Origin: Fimenecus sp045593555 | GTDB lineage: Bacteria; Bacillota; Clostridia; Oscillospirales; Acutalibacteraceae | Assembly: GCA_045593555.1 (NCBI GenBank) | Contig: JAZNWU010000006.1 | Coordinates: 11,716-75,715, forward strand | Length of the DNA stretch: 64,000 nt | Reading direction: 5' to 3' | Shown here: positions 33,766 to 44,071 of the stretch, in pieces | Layout: each line of letters starts with the position of its first letter | Position numbering within the stretch: the stretch's first letter is position 1 | Notes under the pieces: generated by a model | The model's input: only the letters and a program-made list of their open reading frames with translations | Database searches by the model: none | Told to the model about the DNA's origin: nothing | Program-made: the position numbers and the translations under genes

Positions 33766-34920
33766 ATGACTAAAAATTTAAGTATATTAGGCTCAACCGG
33801 TTCAATCGGTACTCAGAGTCTTGAAACAGCAAGAAAGTGCGGTTACTCTGTGTCCGCGCTTTCGGCATATTCTAACGTAGATTTAATAGAGCAACAAATT
33901 CGTGAGTTTAAGCCACAAATAGCTGCTTTGGTTGATGAAAATGCAGCAAAAGAGCTTAAAAATCGGGTTTCTGATACTGACACAAAAGTGCTTTCAGGAA
34001 TTGAGGGTGTTTGTGAATGTGCAGGTGTAGAAACTACTGATACAGTTATCAATGCTGTTGTTGGTATGGCAGGTCTTAAACCTACTCTTACAGCTATTGA
34101 GGCAAACAAGAAAATTGCTCTTGCCAATAAGGAAACACTTGTTGCAGGTGGACTTCTCGTTACAACAAATGCAAAGGAAAAGAATGTAGATATCCTTCCT
34201 GTAGATTCAGAACATTCTGCTATTTTCCAATGCTTACAGGGACAACCATCTAACAGAGCATTGAAGAAAATTATTCTTACAGCAAGTGGTGGACCTTTCT
34301 TCGGAAAAACTCGAGAAGAATTAAGTAAAGTAACGGTTGCAGATGCTCTTAAACATCCGAACTGGAGCATGGGACAAAAAATAACCATTGACTCTGCTAC
34401 AATGATGAACAAGGGACTTGAGCTTATCGAAGCTGTATGGCTTTTTAATGTTCATCCGTCAAAAATTGAAATTGTTGTTCACAGAGAAAGTATAATTCAC
34501 TCTGCAGTTGAGTATGATGATAATGCAGTAATAGCGCAGTTGGGACTTCCTGATATGAAAATTCCTATTCAGTATGCACTCACATATCCTGAAAGAATAG
34601 AATCTCTTACAGGTGAATTGGATTTAACAAAATTAGGGACACTCACATTCTATAAACCTGATTATGAAACTTTCAGGTGTATGGATATTTGTCGTGAGGC
34701 AATTACCCGTGGCGGACTTTATCCTGCATTCGCAAACTCTGCAAATGAACAGGCAAATCTTATGTTCAGAAAAGGTGAAATAGGATTTTTAGAAATTGGT
34801 GAACTTGTTGAAAGAGTTATGAATGAAGCGCCAAAGATTGAAACATACTCTGTTGAAGATGTTTATAATGCCGATGTTGAGGCAAGAAATTTAGTAATCA
34901 AGTATTCGGGAAAGCAGTGA
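33766..34920 (+). CDS. dxr: 1-deoxy-D-xylulose 5-phosphate reductoisomerase
   Basis: 384 residues. The frame is open 58 codons upstream inside cdsA, but the true start is the ATG at 33766 before LSILGSTGSIGTQSLE, the NADPH site. Substrate and metal motifs follow: LPVDSEHSAIFQCLQG, LTASGGPFF, WSMGQKITIDSATMMNKGLE and HRESIIHSAVEY. It is the committed step of the MEP isoprenoid pathway, feeding uppS in the same operon. Confidence 0.97.
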   Translation: MTKNLSILGSTGSIGTQSLETARKCGYSVSALSAYSNVDLIEQQIREFKPQIAALVDENAAKELKNRVSDTDTKVLSGIEGVCECAGVETTDTVINAVVGMAGLKPTLTAIEANKKIALANKETLVAGGLLVTTNAKEKNVDILPVDSEHSAIFQCLQGQPSNRALKKIILTASGGPFFGKTREELSKVTVADALKHPNWSMGQKITIDSATMMNKGLELIEAVWLFNVHPSKIEIVVHRESIIHSAVEYDDNAVIAQLGLPDMKIPIQYALTYPERIESLTGELDLTKLGTLTFYKPDYETFRCMDICREAITRGGLYPAFANSANEQANLMFRKGEIGFLEIGELVERVMNEAPKIETYSVEDVYNADVEARNLVIKYSGKQ

Positions 34921-34924
34921 TTTT

Positions 34925-35983
34925 TTGGAACTCTGGTCAAAGGTATGGCCTTTTTTAGTAGCAATTTTATTTTTTGGTCTTTTAATCTCAATTCACGAAT
35001 TGGGACACTTTACATTTGCAAAATTATTTAAAGTAAAGGTCAATGAATTTGCCTTGGGAATGGGACCTGCAATTTTTAAGAAGAAAAAAGGCGAAACTAC
35101 TTATGCACTCCGACTTTTACCTATCGGCGGATATGTAAGTATGGAGGGCGAAGATGAAGAAAGCACGGATGAAAATGCTTTTAATCGTAAAAAAGTGTGG
35201 CAGAAATTTATAATCGTTGCTGCAGGGGCTATAATGAACCTGATTTTGGGCGTTGTTATTGTTGCAACCTGTCTTTCAATGGAAGATTTGATTGGTACAA
35301 CACAGATTCTTCAGTTTAACGAAAATGCTATCAGTCAGCAGACAGGCCTTAAAGAAGGTGATACTCTTCTTGAAATAGACGGCAGAAAAGTTTTTTCGGA
35401 TATGGATATTTCATTTTTAATGAGCCGGAGTGAAGATGGCATTTTTGATATGACAGTTCGTCGTGATGGCGAAAAGGTTGAACTTTCAGATGTCACATTC
35501 AAAACCGAAAAACAGGATGGATACACACTAATAACTTACGATTTCATAATTTTAGGTGAAGAACCGACTGTGTTCAATGTAGTTGGAAATGCTTTTAAGC
35601 AGACAGCTTCAATAGGCAGACTTGTGTGGTTGAGTCTTTTTGATTTGGTGACGGGAAAATTCGGACTTTCCGATTTGTCAGGGCCTGTTGGAACTGTCAA
35701 TATAATTGCTGATGTAACATCATCAGCAGTAGAAAGTCGAGCAAATCTTATTTCAGCTCTTACAATGATGGCATTTGTTTCAATAAACATTGGTATTTTT
35801 AATCTTTTGCCATTACCTGCACTTGATGGCGGCAGACTTTTCTTCCTTTTTATTGAAGGAATTCGCAGAAAGCCAATCAATCCAAAATATGAGGGTTATG
35901 TTCATGGTGCAGGACTTGCACTTTTGTTACTTCTTATGGTGGTAGTAACATTTAATGATATTGTGAATTTAATCAAGAATTAA
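34925..35983 (+). CDS. rseP: Site-2 intramembrane metalloprotease RseP/RasP
   Basis: 352 residues starting at a TTG four bases after dxr. Zinc motif HELGHF near residue 25 in the first membrane segment, a PDZ domain in the middle (GLKEGDTLLEIDGRKV) and LPLPALDGGRLFF towards the end with the third metal ligand. It cleaves membrane-spanning anti-sigma factors or signal peptides. About four membrane segments. Confidence 0.95.
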   Translation: MELWSKVWPFLVAILFFGLLISIHELGHFTFAKLFKVKVNEFALGMGPAIFKKKKGETTYALRLLPIGGYVSMEGEDEESTDENAFNRKKVWQKFIIVAAGAIMNLILGVVIVATCLSMEDLIGTTQILQFNENAISQQTGLKEGDTLLEIDGRKVFSDMDISFLMSRSEDGIFDMTVRRDGEKVELSDVTFKTEKQDGYTLITYDFIILGEEPTVFNVVGNAFKQTASIGRLVWLSLFDLVTGKFGLSDLSGPVGTVNIIADVTSSAVESRANLISALTMMAFVSINIGIFNLLPLPALDGGRLFFLFIEGIRRKPINPKYEGYVHGAGLALLLLLMVVVTFNDIVNLIKN

Positions 35984-35996
35984 AGACGGTGTTAAA

Positions 35997-37049
35997 ATGA
36001 TAGAACGTAGAAAAAGCCGTGTTGTAACGGCAGGAAATGTTAGAATCGGTGGAGATAATCCAATTTCAGTTCAGTCAATGCTCAATGTTATTGCTGAAGA
36101 TGCAGAGGGTAATGTCAGACAAGCTGTAGAATTAGAAAAAGCAGGTTGTCAGATTATCCGTCTTACTGTGCCGAATAAAGAAGCAGTAAAAACTCTCTAT
36201 GCAGTAAAGAATGCAGTTAATATTCCTGTTGTTGCTGATATTCATTTTGACTATCGTTGTGCTTTGGAAAGTGTAGCAGCAGGTGTTGATAAAATAAGAA
36301 TAAATCCCGGAAATATCGGTGATGACGAAAAAGTCCGTGCAGTAGCAAGTGCTTGCCGACTTCATAATGTTCCAATACGTATCGGTGTAAATTCAGGTTC
36401 ACTTGAAAAGCATCTTCTTGCAAAATATGGTTCACCAACACCCGAAGCTATGGCTGAAAGTGCTATGTATCACATAGGACTTCTTGAAAAATTTGATTTC
36501 AATGATATTGTGGTTTCTATCAAATCATCAGATGTTCAGAAAATGGTTAAAGCATACCGTCTTGTGGCTGATATGTGCGATTATCCTTTGCATTTAGGTG
36601 TTACAGAAGCCGGTACACACAATATGGCTCTCGTAAAATCAAGTATTGGTATCGGTTCATTACTTCTTGATGGTATCGGTGACACTATCCGAGTTTCAAT
36701 GACTGCTGACCCTGTAACAGAGGTTAAGGCAGGATATGATATTTTAAAAGCAGCAGGAATTAAAACTGACTGTGCACAGATTGTTTCTTGTCCTACTTGT
36801 GGCAGAACAAAAATTGACCTTATAGGTCTTGCTGATAAAGTTGAAAAAGCACTTATAAATTATGATAAACCAATTAAAGTGGCAGTAATGGGTTGCGTCG
36901 TGAATGGCCCCGGTGAAGCAAAAGAGGCTGACATCGGTGTTGCAGGTGGCGACGGTTGTGGTGTTATCTTTAAACATGGTGAAGTGCTTAAAAAAGTTGA
37001 TGAAAACGAAATAGTAGACGAATTATTAAAGGAAATAGAAAAATTATAA
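35997..37049 (+). CDS. ispG: (E)-4-hydroxy-3-methylbut-2-enyl-diphosphate synthase
   Basis: 350 residues. N-terminal TIM-barrel (GGDNPISVQSMLN, ADIHFDYRCAL, RINPGNIG) and C-terminal iron-sulfur region with SCPTCGRTKIDL and AVMGCVVNGPGEAKEADIG. Penultimate MEP-pathway step. Thirteen bases after rseP, in operon with dxr and uppS. Confidence 0.97.
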   Translation: MIERRKSRVVTAGNVRIGGDNPISVQSMLNVIAEDAEGNVRQAVELEKAGCQIIRLTVPNKEAVKTLYAVKNAVNIPVVADIHFDYRCALESVAAGVDKIRINPGNIGDDEKVRAVASACRLHNVPIRIGVNSGSLEKHLLAKYGSPTPEAMAESAMYHIGLLEKFDFNDIVVSIKSSDVQKMVKAYRLVADMCDYPLHLGVTEAGTHNMALVKSSIGIGSLLLDGIGDTIRVSMTADPVTEVKAGYDILKAAGIKTDCAQIVSCPTCGRTKIDLIGLADKVEKALINYDKPIKVAVMGCVVNGPGEAKEADIGVAGGDGCGVIFKHGEVLKKVDENEIVDELLKEIEKL

Positions 37050-37062
37050 CGGTGAATTACAT

Positions 37063-40000
37063 ATGGCAATAGTAAAATCACTTTTTGGTGAGTATTTTGA
37101 TTGCACTCTTAATATGGATATAGCACAGGCAGAAATTGTGGGATTTTTAGTTTCACACGAGAAAATGAGTGCAAAGCTTACCATTAAGCCTTACAGAAAA
37201 ATTGAAGAAGACAGAATCAAGGCTCTTGAAAGTAAGCTTTCAAGGGCTGTTGGCGTTAATATAAAGATTATTTGTGACGAATCAAGAACAGGTTTCCGTA
37301 CTGAATTCATGGATTTGGTTGTGGAAATTTTAAGGGATAAAGTCGTTGTTGCAAACGGATACTTTAATAGTGCAGAGTATGAAATTCTTGGTAGAGAATT
37401 GAAAGTAGCTCTTAAAAAGGGCGGAAAAGATATTCTTCTTTCTGCAAATTGTGACAAAGAAATCGAAAGAATAATTAAAGGCATTTTCGGTGTTGATTAT
37501 ACAGTAACTCTTAATCAGGAAGAGGATTTCAATACCGAGCTTGCTGTTGATACTATGCAAAAAAAGGCAGATGAGGAAATTCGTCGTGAAAAGAATGTTC
37601 CTGAGCCTAAATTACCGACCGAACCGGGTGAGCCAAAACCTCATGTTGTCAAAGATGGTTTTCCACTTTATCTTGAAACACAAAAACCAATATACGGAAA
37701 TCTTATAAGAACAAGTAATTTGCAGACACTTGCAGATGTAGGTATTGAAAGTGGTGCAGTTGCTGTCTGGGGTGAGGTTTTCAGCCTTGATGTGCGTACA
37801 ACCCGTGACGGAAAGAATAATATTATTAACTTTAATATTACAGATAAAACATATTCATATACAGTAAAAATTTTTGAATCTTGTGAAAAAGCCAAGTCAT
37901 TCTTAGGTGCTTTGAGTGAGGGCACAACAGTAATCGTTTATGGTAGGGTCACATTCGATAAATATTCCGGTGAAAATATCATTTCTGCAACTGCTGTCAA
38001 TACAGTTTCACAGATTAAAAAGCAGGACAAAGCAGAGAAAAAGAGGGTTGAATTACATCTTCATACAAATATGTCCGATATGGATGGTATGACGGGTGCT
38101 GATAAGCTTGTTAAACGAGCAATACAGTGGGGACATCCTGCTATTGCTATTACTGACCATGGTAATGTTCAGGGTTATCCTGATGCCATGAAGGGTAAAG
38201 GCAAAGACGATATTAAACTGATTTATGGTGTGGAAGGCTATCTTATTGACGATATTGCTAATCCTGAAACACCTTGGGAAAAGTTGCCGAGATACCATAT
38301 CATTCTGCTTGTTCAGAATAAAGTTGGCCTTAAAAATTTATATAAACTCGTGTCATTGGCACATACTACATATTTCCATACAAGACCTTGTATTCCTCGT
38401 TCAAAACTCAATGAACTTCGTGAAGGTATAATTCTTGGTTCGGCTTGTGAAGCAGGTGAACTTATTAAAGCAATTCTTCTTGAGAAAAGCGAAGAAGAGA
38501 TTTTAGAAATTGCAAATTATTACGATTATCTTGAAATTCAGCCTGACGGAAACAATATGTTTATGATTGATTCCCATTCAGACCCTAATGCAAAAAATCC
38601 TGATAGAAACAAAGAGTATAACAGAATTAAGACTCTTGAAGATATCCGTGATATTAACCGTAAGATTATTCATTTGGGCGATAAACTCGGTAAGCTTGTC
38701 TGTGCAACAGGTGACGTTCACTTTATGGACCCTGAAGATGCTAAATTCCGTGCAATTCTTATGGCAGGAAAAGGCTTTGATGATGCTGATAATCAAGCAC
38801 CTCTTTACTTTAAAACAACTGATGAAATGCTTGAGGAATTTGCCTATTTAGGTGAAGATACAGCATATGAAGTTGTTGTTACAAATACAAATAAAATTGC
38901 TGATATGATTGAACAGGTAAGACCTATTCCTGAGGGAACATTCCAACCATCAATCCCGGGTGCTGAAGACGAACTGCGACAGATTTGTTGGGATAAGGCA
39001 AAGGAATGGTACGGTGACCCTGTCCCTGAATATGTTGCTGACAGACTTACACGAGAACTTGAATCCATTATCAAGCACGGATTTGCTGTTCTTTATATTA
39101 TCGCACAGAAGCTTGTATGGGACTCGGAAGCTCACGGCTACCATGTTGGTTCACGAGGTTCTGTTGGCTCATCATTCGTTGCAACAATGGCAGGTATTTC
39201 CGAGGTTAATCCGTTAGCACCTCATTACCGTTGTGCGAAGTGCAAACATAGTGAGTTTTTCCTTCATGGTGAATATGGTTCAGGCTTTGATATGCCACCG
39301 AAAAACTGTCCACATTGTGATGAACCTATGGTTCGTGACGGACACGAAATTCCGTTTGAAACGTTTCTTGGTTTCCATGGTGATAAGGCGCCTGATATCG
39401 ACCTTAACTTCTCAGGTGATTATCAGGGTAATGCTCACAGATATACAGAAGAACTTTTCGGCCGTGACCATGTGTTCAAGGCAGGTACTATCGCAACTGT
39501 TGCTGATAAAACTGCTTACGGTTATGTGAAAAAGTATCTTGAAGAACGTGGAAAAGTCGTAACCCGTGCTGAAGAAGACAGACTGACACGGGGTTGCACG
39601 GGTATTAAGCGTACAACAGGTCAGCATCCAGGCGGTATGGTTGTCGTGCCTAACGAGTTTGATGTCTATGACTTTACTGCAGTTCAGTTCCCTGCAAATG
39701 ATACATCATCGGATATGGAAACAACTCACTTTGACTTCCATTTCCTGCACGATACAATCTTAAAACTTGATATTCTCGGCCATGATGTGCCGACACTCTA
39801 TAAACATCTTGAAGATATGACGGGAATTCCTGTTATGGATGTTGATGTTTGTGACCCTAAAATCGTAAGTCTTTGTACAAGTCCTGAAGCTCTGGGACTT
39901 ACTCCTGATGATATCGGTGTACAGACGGGGACTCTTTCAATTCCTGAAATGGGAACAGACTTTGTTCGTGGTATGCTTATGGAAGCACAACCAAAATGTT

Positions 40001-40857
40001 TCTCTGACCTTTTACAGATTTCAGGACTTTCTCACGGTACTGACGTTTGGCTTGGCAATGCACAGGAACTTATCAAAGATGGTACATGTACAATTTCTGA
40101 TGTTATTGGTACTCGTGACAGTATTATGACATACCTTATGCATAAAGGACTTGATTCAGGTCTTGCATTCAATATCATGGAAAAAACCCGTAAAGGTATT
40201 GTTGCAAAAGTCGGTTTCCCTGAAGGGGCAGAGGAAGCTATGAAGGCTTGCAATGTTCCTCAGTGGTATATGGACTCTTGCCGAAAAATCAAGTATATGT
40301 TCCCTAAGGCTCACGCTGCAGCTTATGTTATTGCAGCACTTCGTCTTGGTTGGTATAAAATTTATAAACCTACTGAGTATTACACAGCATTTTTAACAGT
40401 TCGTGGTGGTGACCTTGATGCAGTTACAGTGGCTCAGGGCAGAGATGCAGTTAAGAGAAAAATGGTTGAACTTCACGGACCTCTTAATGCAGAACCAAAG
40501 GACAGAAAACCAATGACAACAAAGGAAAAAGACCAGTTTACTGCATTGCAGGTTGTCAACGAAATGATGGCAAGAGGAGTAGAACTTCTGCCAGTTGATA
40601 TTTACAAATCTCGTGCGACAGTTTATTATATTGAAGACGGAAAAATCAGAATGCCGTTTTCTGCTTTGTCGGGTGTTGGTGAAAACGCTGCAAAATCACT
40701 TGTAAAAGGCAGAGATGAGAGTGACGGAACTTTTGTTTCAATTGATGATTTCCAGGCAAAAACAGGTGCTTCAAGTGCTGTTGTGACTGCATTAAAAGAA
40801 ATAGGTGCATTCGGAGATATGCCTGAAACAGCCCAAATTTCCTTTTTTGGATTTTAA
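37063..40857 (+). CDS. polC: DNA polymerase III PolC, lacking the exonuclease domain
   Basis: 1264 residues, about 170 shorter than the Bacillus enzyme. In order: an N-terminal region to about 200, OB domain (about 230-315), PHP domain from HLHTNMSDMDG (332-342) with ITDHGNV, a zinc module CAKCKH...CPHC, the catalytic PDIDLNFSG, fingers, and a C-terminal HhH region. In standard PolC a 3'-5' exonuclease interrupts PHP right after the IYGVE...DD segment; here residues 388-398 run directly into YHIILLVQNKVGLKNLYKLV, so no proofreading DEDD motif is present. The reading frame is intact, so this is not a frameshift. Confidence 0.95.
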   Translation: MAIVKSLFGEYFDCTLNMDIAQAEIVGFLVSHEKMSAKLTIKPYRKIEEDRIKALESKLSRAVGVNIKIICDESRTGFRTEFMDLVVEILRDKVVVANGYFNSAEYEILGRELKVALKKGGKDILLSANCDKEIERIIKGIFGVDYTVTLNQEEDFNTELAVDTMQKKADEEIRREKNVPEPKLPTEPGEPKPHVVKDGFPLYLETQKPIYGNLIRTSNLQTLADVGIESGAVAVWGEVFSLDVRTTRDGKNNIINFNITDKTYSYTVKIFESCEKAKSFLGALSEGTTVIVYGRVTFDKYSGENIISATAVNTVSQIKKQDKAEKKRVELHLHTNMSDMDGMTGADKLVKRAIQWGHPAIAITDHGNVQGYPDAMKGKGKDDIKLIYGVEGYLIDDIANPETPWEKLPRYHIILLVQNKVGLKNLYKLVSLAHTTYFHTRPCIPRSKLNELREGIILGSACEAGELIKAILLEKSEEEILEIANYYDYLEIQPDGNNMFMIDSHSDPNAKNPDRNKEYNRIKTLEDIRDINRKIIHLGDKLGKLVCATGDVHFMDPEDAKFRAILMAGKGFDDADNQAPLYFKTTDEMLEEFAYLGEDTAYEVVVTNTNKIADMIEQVRPIPEGTFQPSIPGAEDELRQICWDKAKEWYGDPVPEYVADRLTRELESIIKHGFAVLYIIAQKLVWDSEAHGYHVGSRGSVGSSFVATMAGISEVNPLAPHYRCAKCKHSEFFLHGEYGSGFDMPPKNCPHCDEPMVRDGHEIPFETFLGFHGDKAPDIDLNFSGDYQGNAHRYTEELFGRDHVFKAGTIATVADKTAYGYVKKYLEERGKVVTRAEEDRLTRGCTGIKRTTGQHPGGMVVVPNEFDVYDFTAVQFPANDTSSDMETTHFDFHFLHDTILKLDILGHDVPTLYKHLEDMTGIPVMDVDVCDPKIVSLCTSPEALGLTPDDIGVQTGTLSIPEMGTDFVRGMLMEAQPKCFSDLLQISGLSHGTDVWLGNAQELIKDGTCTISDVIGTRDSIMTYLMHKGLDSGLAFNIMEKTRKGIVAKVGFPEGAEEAMKACNVPQWYMDSCRKIKYMFPKAHAAAYVIAALRLGWYKIYKPTEYYTAFLTVRGGDLDAVTVAQGRDAVKRKMVELHGPLNAEPKDRKPMTTKEKDQFTALQVVNEMMARGVELLPVDIYKSRATVYYIEDGKIRMPFSALSGVGENAAKSLVKGRDESDGTFVSIDDFQAKTGASSAVVTALKEIGAFGDMPETAQISFFGF

Positions 40858-40878
40858 TATATTTGTATAAATTTACAC

Positions 40879-40907
40879 TTGACTAATATGCTTTATTGTG
40901 ATAGCAT
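40879..40907 (+). promoter_or_regulatory. Promoter of the histidine operon
   Basis: -35 TTGACT (40879-40884), 17-bp spacer, -10 TAGCAT (40902-40907). No T-box leader fits in the roughly 40-base 5' UTR. Confidence 0.6.
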
Positions 40908-40951
40908 AGTAGCACGCTAAAGCGAAATAAGTAGAAAAAGGATATTTTCTA

Positions 40952-42148
40952 ATGAAAAATTACTCAAAAATTACTCCCGAGGGAACTAAAGATTATCTTG
41001 CAATGGAAAGCCGTGCTATCCGTTGTGCAGAAAAAAGACTTTCCTCTGTATTTAAATCAAAAGGCTATGAAAAGGTGATGACACCTACAATCGAGTTTTT
41101 CGATGTGTTTAATCGTGAGAGTTCAGGTTACAATCCGGAAGATTTATACAGTTTAACTGATTCTTACGGCAGATTACTTGTATTAAGACCTGATTCAACA
41201 CTTCCTATTGCAAGACTTGTGTCAACCCGTTTCCAGAATGCACGCTTGCCACTCCGACTTTACTATAATCAGAATGTTTTTGTAAGACAGAAAAACCTTA
41301 CAGGTCGAAATGATGAAGCAACACAAAGTGGTATCGAGCTTATGGGTGCGTACGGACTTCGTGCTGATTTGGAAGTTATTACAACTGCAGTTGAAGCTGT
41401 TGAAAGCTGTACATCTGCTGATTTCAAACTTGAAATCGGTCACGCAGGTTTCTTTAAAGAGCTTTGCAAAAAACTCAATGTAAGTGACGAGGTTGTAAGT
41501 GAAATTTACGATTGTGTAGAAAGTAGAAATTTTGTTTCACTTAACAATATTCTTGATAAAATTGGTAAATCTGATGTGACAGACTGTATCCGTAATCTTC
41601 CAAGATTTTTCGGTGGTGTTGAAATTATTGAAAAGGCAAAGCAGATTGATTTAGGTGACGAGGGTCAGAAGAGTCTAGATTACTTAAAAGAACTCTATAT
41701 GCTTTTATGTGAAGCTGGTCTTTCTGATAAAATTGTTATAGATTTAAGTCTTGTAAACAGAACAAATTACTACACAGGCATTATTTTCAAGGGATATCTT
41801 CAGGGAAGTGGCATTTCAGTTGTTTCAGGTGGTCGTTATGACAGCCTTGGTGCTGAATTTGGCAGAGATATGCCCTCCACCGGTTTTGGTATTGAAACAG
41901 GTGCTCTTGCAACTGTTATGCTTTCAAGAAATGAACTTGATGAAGAAATGACTCCTGAAATAATTGTATTTGGTGAAAAAGAAAATATCGTAAAGGCACT
42001 TGAATATTCAAAAAATCTTCGTGCAAATGGTGTTTACTGTGAAAACAGCACATTTGAAACTTACGAAGAAACAAAGGAATATGCAATATCAAAAGGCATT
42101 AAGAAGATTTGCATAGTAGGTGAAGATGTAAGGGAGGAAACATTATGA
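40952..42148 (+). CDS. hisZ: ATP phosphoribosyltransferase regulatory subunit
   Basis: 398 residues resembling the catalytic core of histidyl-tRNA synthetase: TPEGTKDYL, the motif 2-like RPDSTLPIARLVSTR, LPLRLYYNQNVFVRQK and GGRYDSLGAEFG. The aminoacylation-specific residues and the C-terminal anticodon domain are lacking. It partners the short HisG encoded next and confers histidine feedback. AAAAGGA site; overlaps hisG by four bases. Confidence 0.95.
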   Translation: MKNYSKITPEGTKDYLAMESRAIRCAEKRLSSVFKSKGYEKVMTPTIEFFDVFNRESSGYNPEDLYSLTDSYGRLLVLRPDSTLPIARLVSTRFQNARLPLRLYYNQNVFVRQKNLTGRNDEATQSGIELMGAYGLRADLEVITTAVEAVESCTSADFKLEIGHAGFFKELCKKLNVSDEVVSEIYDCVESRNFVSLNNILDKIGKSDVTDCIRNLPRFFGGVEIIEKAKQIDLGDEGQKSLDYLKELYMLLCEAGLSDKIVIDLSLVNRTNYYTGIIFKGYLQGSGISVVSGGRYDSLGAEFGRDMPSTGFGIETGALATVMLSRNELDEEMTPEIIVFGEKENIVKALEYSKNLRANGVYCENSTFETYEETKEYAISKGIKKICIVGEDVREETL

Positions 42149-42774
42149 GAAAATTAAGAATTGCCCTTACAAAAGGTCGTCTTGAAAAGAAAAGTGTCGA
42201 ACTCTTTCAAAAAATGGGAATTGATTGCGACGAACTTATCAACAAAGGCAGACGTTTGATTCTCACAGCAGGCGATTATGAAGTAGTTCTTGCAAAGGCT
42301 GCTGATGTAATTACATATGTTGAACATGGTGTGTGTGATATTGGTATTGTTGGTAAGGACACAATCGTTGAAAACGGTAAGAGTTTTTACGAAATGACCG
42401 ATTTGAATTTAGGTAAATGTGATTTTGCATTGGCTACTCAAAAAGGTGTAGATTTTTACGACGGTTTTAATACAAAACGAATTGCAACAAAATATCCGAA
42501 TATTACAAAAGCGTATTTTGAAGGCAAAGGAATGGATGTCAAGATTATTAAAATCGAAGGCTCTGTTGAATTAGCGCCACTTTTAAATCTTGCTGACGGT
42601 ATTGTGGATATTGTTGAAACAGGTACAACCCTTAAGGAAAACGGACTTGAGGTTAAAGAAAAGATTATGCCTGTTTCAGCTCGTGTAATCGTGAATATGG
42701 CAAGTATGAAGCTTCGTCGTGAGGAAATCGACAGCTTCCTTGAAAAAATAGAAAAAGTTATCCCAAAGGATTGA
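42145..42774 (+). CDS. hisG: ATP phosphoribosyltransferase, short form
   Basis: 209 residues, the HisZ-dependent short form. Motifs: RIALTKGRLEKKSVELF, DIGIVGKDTIVE and GIVDIVETGTTLKENGL. First step of histidine synthesis: ATP plus PRPP to phosphoribosyl-ATP. Overlaps hisZ by ATGA. Confidence 0.97.
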   Translation: MRKLRIALTKGRLEKKSVELFQKMGIDCDELINKGRRLILTAGDYEVVLAKAADVITYVEHGVCDIGIVGKDTIVENGKSFYEMTDLNLGKCDFALATQKGVDFYDGFNTKRIATKYPNITKAYFEGKGMDVKIIKIEGSVELAPLLNLADGIVDIVETGTTLKENGLEVKEKIMPVSARVIVNMASMKLRREEIDSFLEKIEKVIPKD

Positions 42775-42779
42775 TAAAT

Positions 42780-44069
42780 ATGATTAATACAGTATTTGCA
42801 GACGGTAGGGCTGATGAGGCTCTTATCGCACAACTTAAAGAACGTAGTGGTGAGGTTGATAAAAAGGTTACTCTTGCCGTTACAGACATTCTTGAAAATG
42901 TAAAGGCAAATGGTGACAGTGCCGTTTTGGAATACACAATTAGATTTGACGGAAAAGCACCTGAAAAAGCAGAAATTTCAAAGGAAGAAATTGACAAGGC
43001 AATCGAAAAGTGTGACCCGTTTTTCGTAAAGGCATTGGAAGATGCTGCAGAAAATATCCGTGATTTCCATGCTCGTCAGAAACAACAGAGCTGGCTCACA
43101 ACAAAGGAAAACGGAGTTATTATGGGACAGCGTGTCCGTGGGCTTGAAAGAGTTGGACTTTATGTACCCGGTGGTACTGCAGCATATCCGTCAAGTGTGC
43201 TTATGAATGCCATTCCTGCAAAAATCGCAGGTGTTAAGGAACTCGTTATGGTGACACCACCATCAAAGGATGGTACACCAAACCCTGACATTCTTGCAGC
43301 AGCAAAGATTGCAGGTGTTGACAGAGTGTTCTTAATGGGTGGTGCACAGGCTGTTGCAGCATTGGCTTATGGTACAGAAACTGTTCCGAAGGTTGATAAA
43401 ATAGTAGGTCCCGGAAACATTTTTGTTGCTACAGCAAAGAAACTTCTTTATGGTACAGTTGATATTGATATGGTTGCAGGACCAAGTGAAATTTTAATCG
43501 TTGCTGATGAAACAGCTAATCCTAAATTCCTTGCTGCTGACCTTATGAGTCAGGCTGAACACGATGTTTTAGCTTCTGCAATTCTTATTACAACAAGTGC
43601 TGAAATAGCAGAGGAAACAAAGAAAGAATTAGCTCGTCAGTGTGCTACTCTTTCAAGAAAAGATATTATCGAGAAATCTCTTAAGGATTATAGTGCAATT
43701 ATTATCTGCGATACAATGGACAAGGCAGTTGATTTTGCAAACAGACTTGCACCTGAACACCTTGAAATGTGTGTTCAGAATCCAATGGAATATATCGGCA
43801 GAATGGATAATGCAGGTAGTGTGTTCCTTGGAAATTACTCACCGGAACCGTTGGGTGACTATTTTGCAGGCCCTAACCACGTTCTTCCGACAAGTGGTAC
43901 TGCAAGATTTTTCTCACCATTGTCAGTTGACAGCTTTATTAAAAAATCAAGCTTTATTTACTATACAGAAGATGCACTTCGTGAGTGCAAGGATAAGGTT
44001 GTTTCTCTTGCAGAAACAGAGGGCTTGACAGCTCACGCAAATTCAATTAAGGTTAGATTTGAGGACTAA
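42780..44069 (+). CDS. hisD: Histidinol dehydrogenase
   Basis: 429 residues from the ATG at 42780, nine bases after AAAGGA; a TTG at 42771 is too close to that site. Motifs: GLYVPGGTAAYPSSVLMNAIPAKIAG (in part), VDKIVGPGNIFVATAKKLLYG, MVAGPSEILI, DLMSQAEHDV and the closing LSVDSFIKKSS. Zinc- and NAD-dependent, performs the final two oxidations to histidine. Confidence 0.97.
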   Translation: MINTVFADGRADEALIAQLKERSGEVDKKVTLAVTDILENVKANGDSAVLEYTIRFDGKAPEKAEISKEEIDKAIEKCDPFFVKALEDAAENIRDFHARQKQQSWLTTKENGVIMGQRVRGLERVGLYVPGGTAAYPSSVLMNAIPAKIAGVKELVMVTPPSKDGTPNPDILAAAKIAGVDRVFLMGGAQAVAALAYGTETVPKVDKIVGPGNIFVATAKKLLYGTVDIDMVAGPSEILIVADETANPKFLAADLMSQAEHDVLASAILITTSAEIAEETKKELARQCATLSRKDIIEKSLKDYSAIIICDTMDKAVDFANRLAPEHLEMCVQNPMEYIGRMDNAGSVFLGNYSPEPLGDYFAGPNHVLPTSGTARFFSPLSVDSFIKKSSFIYYTEDALRECKDKVVSLAETEGLTAHANSIKVRFED

Positions 44070-44071
44070 TA

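Noticed and set aside
40857..40951. T-box or His leader peptide before hisZ
   Set aside because: The space after the promoter is about 40 bases and contains no specifier stem, T-box sequence or His-rich ORF.
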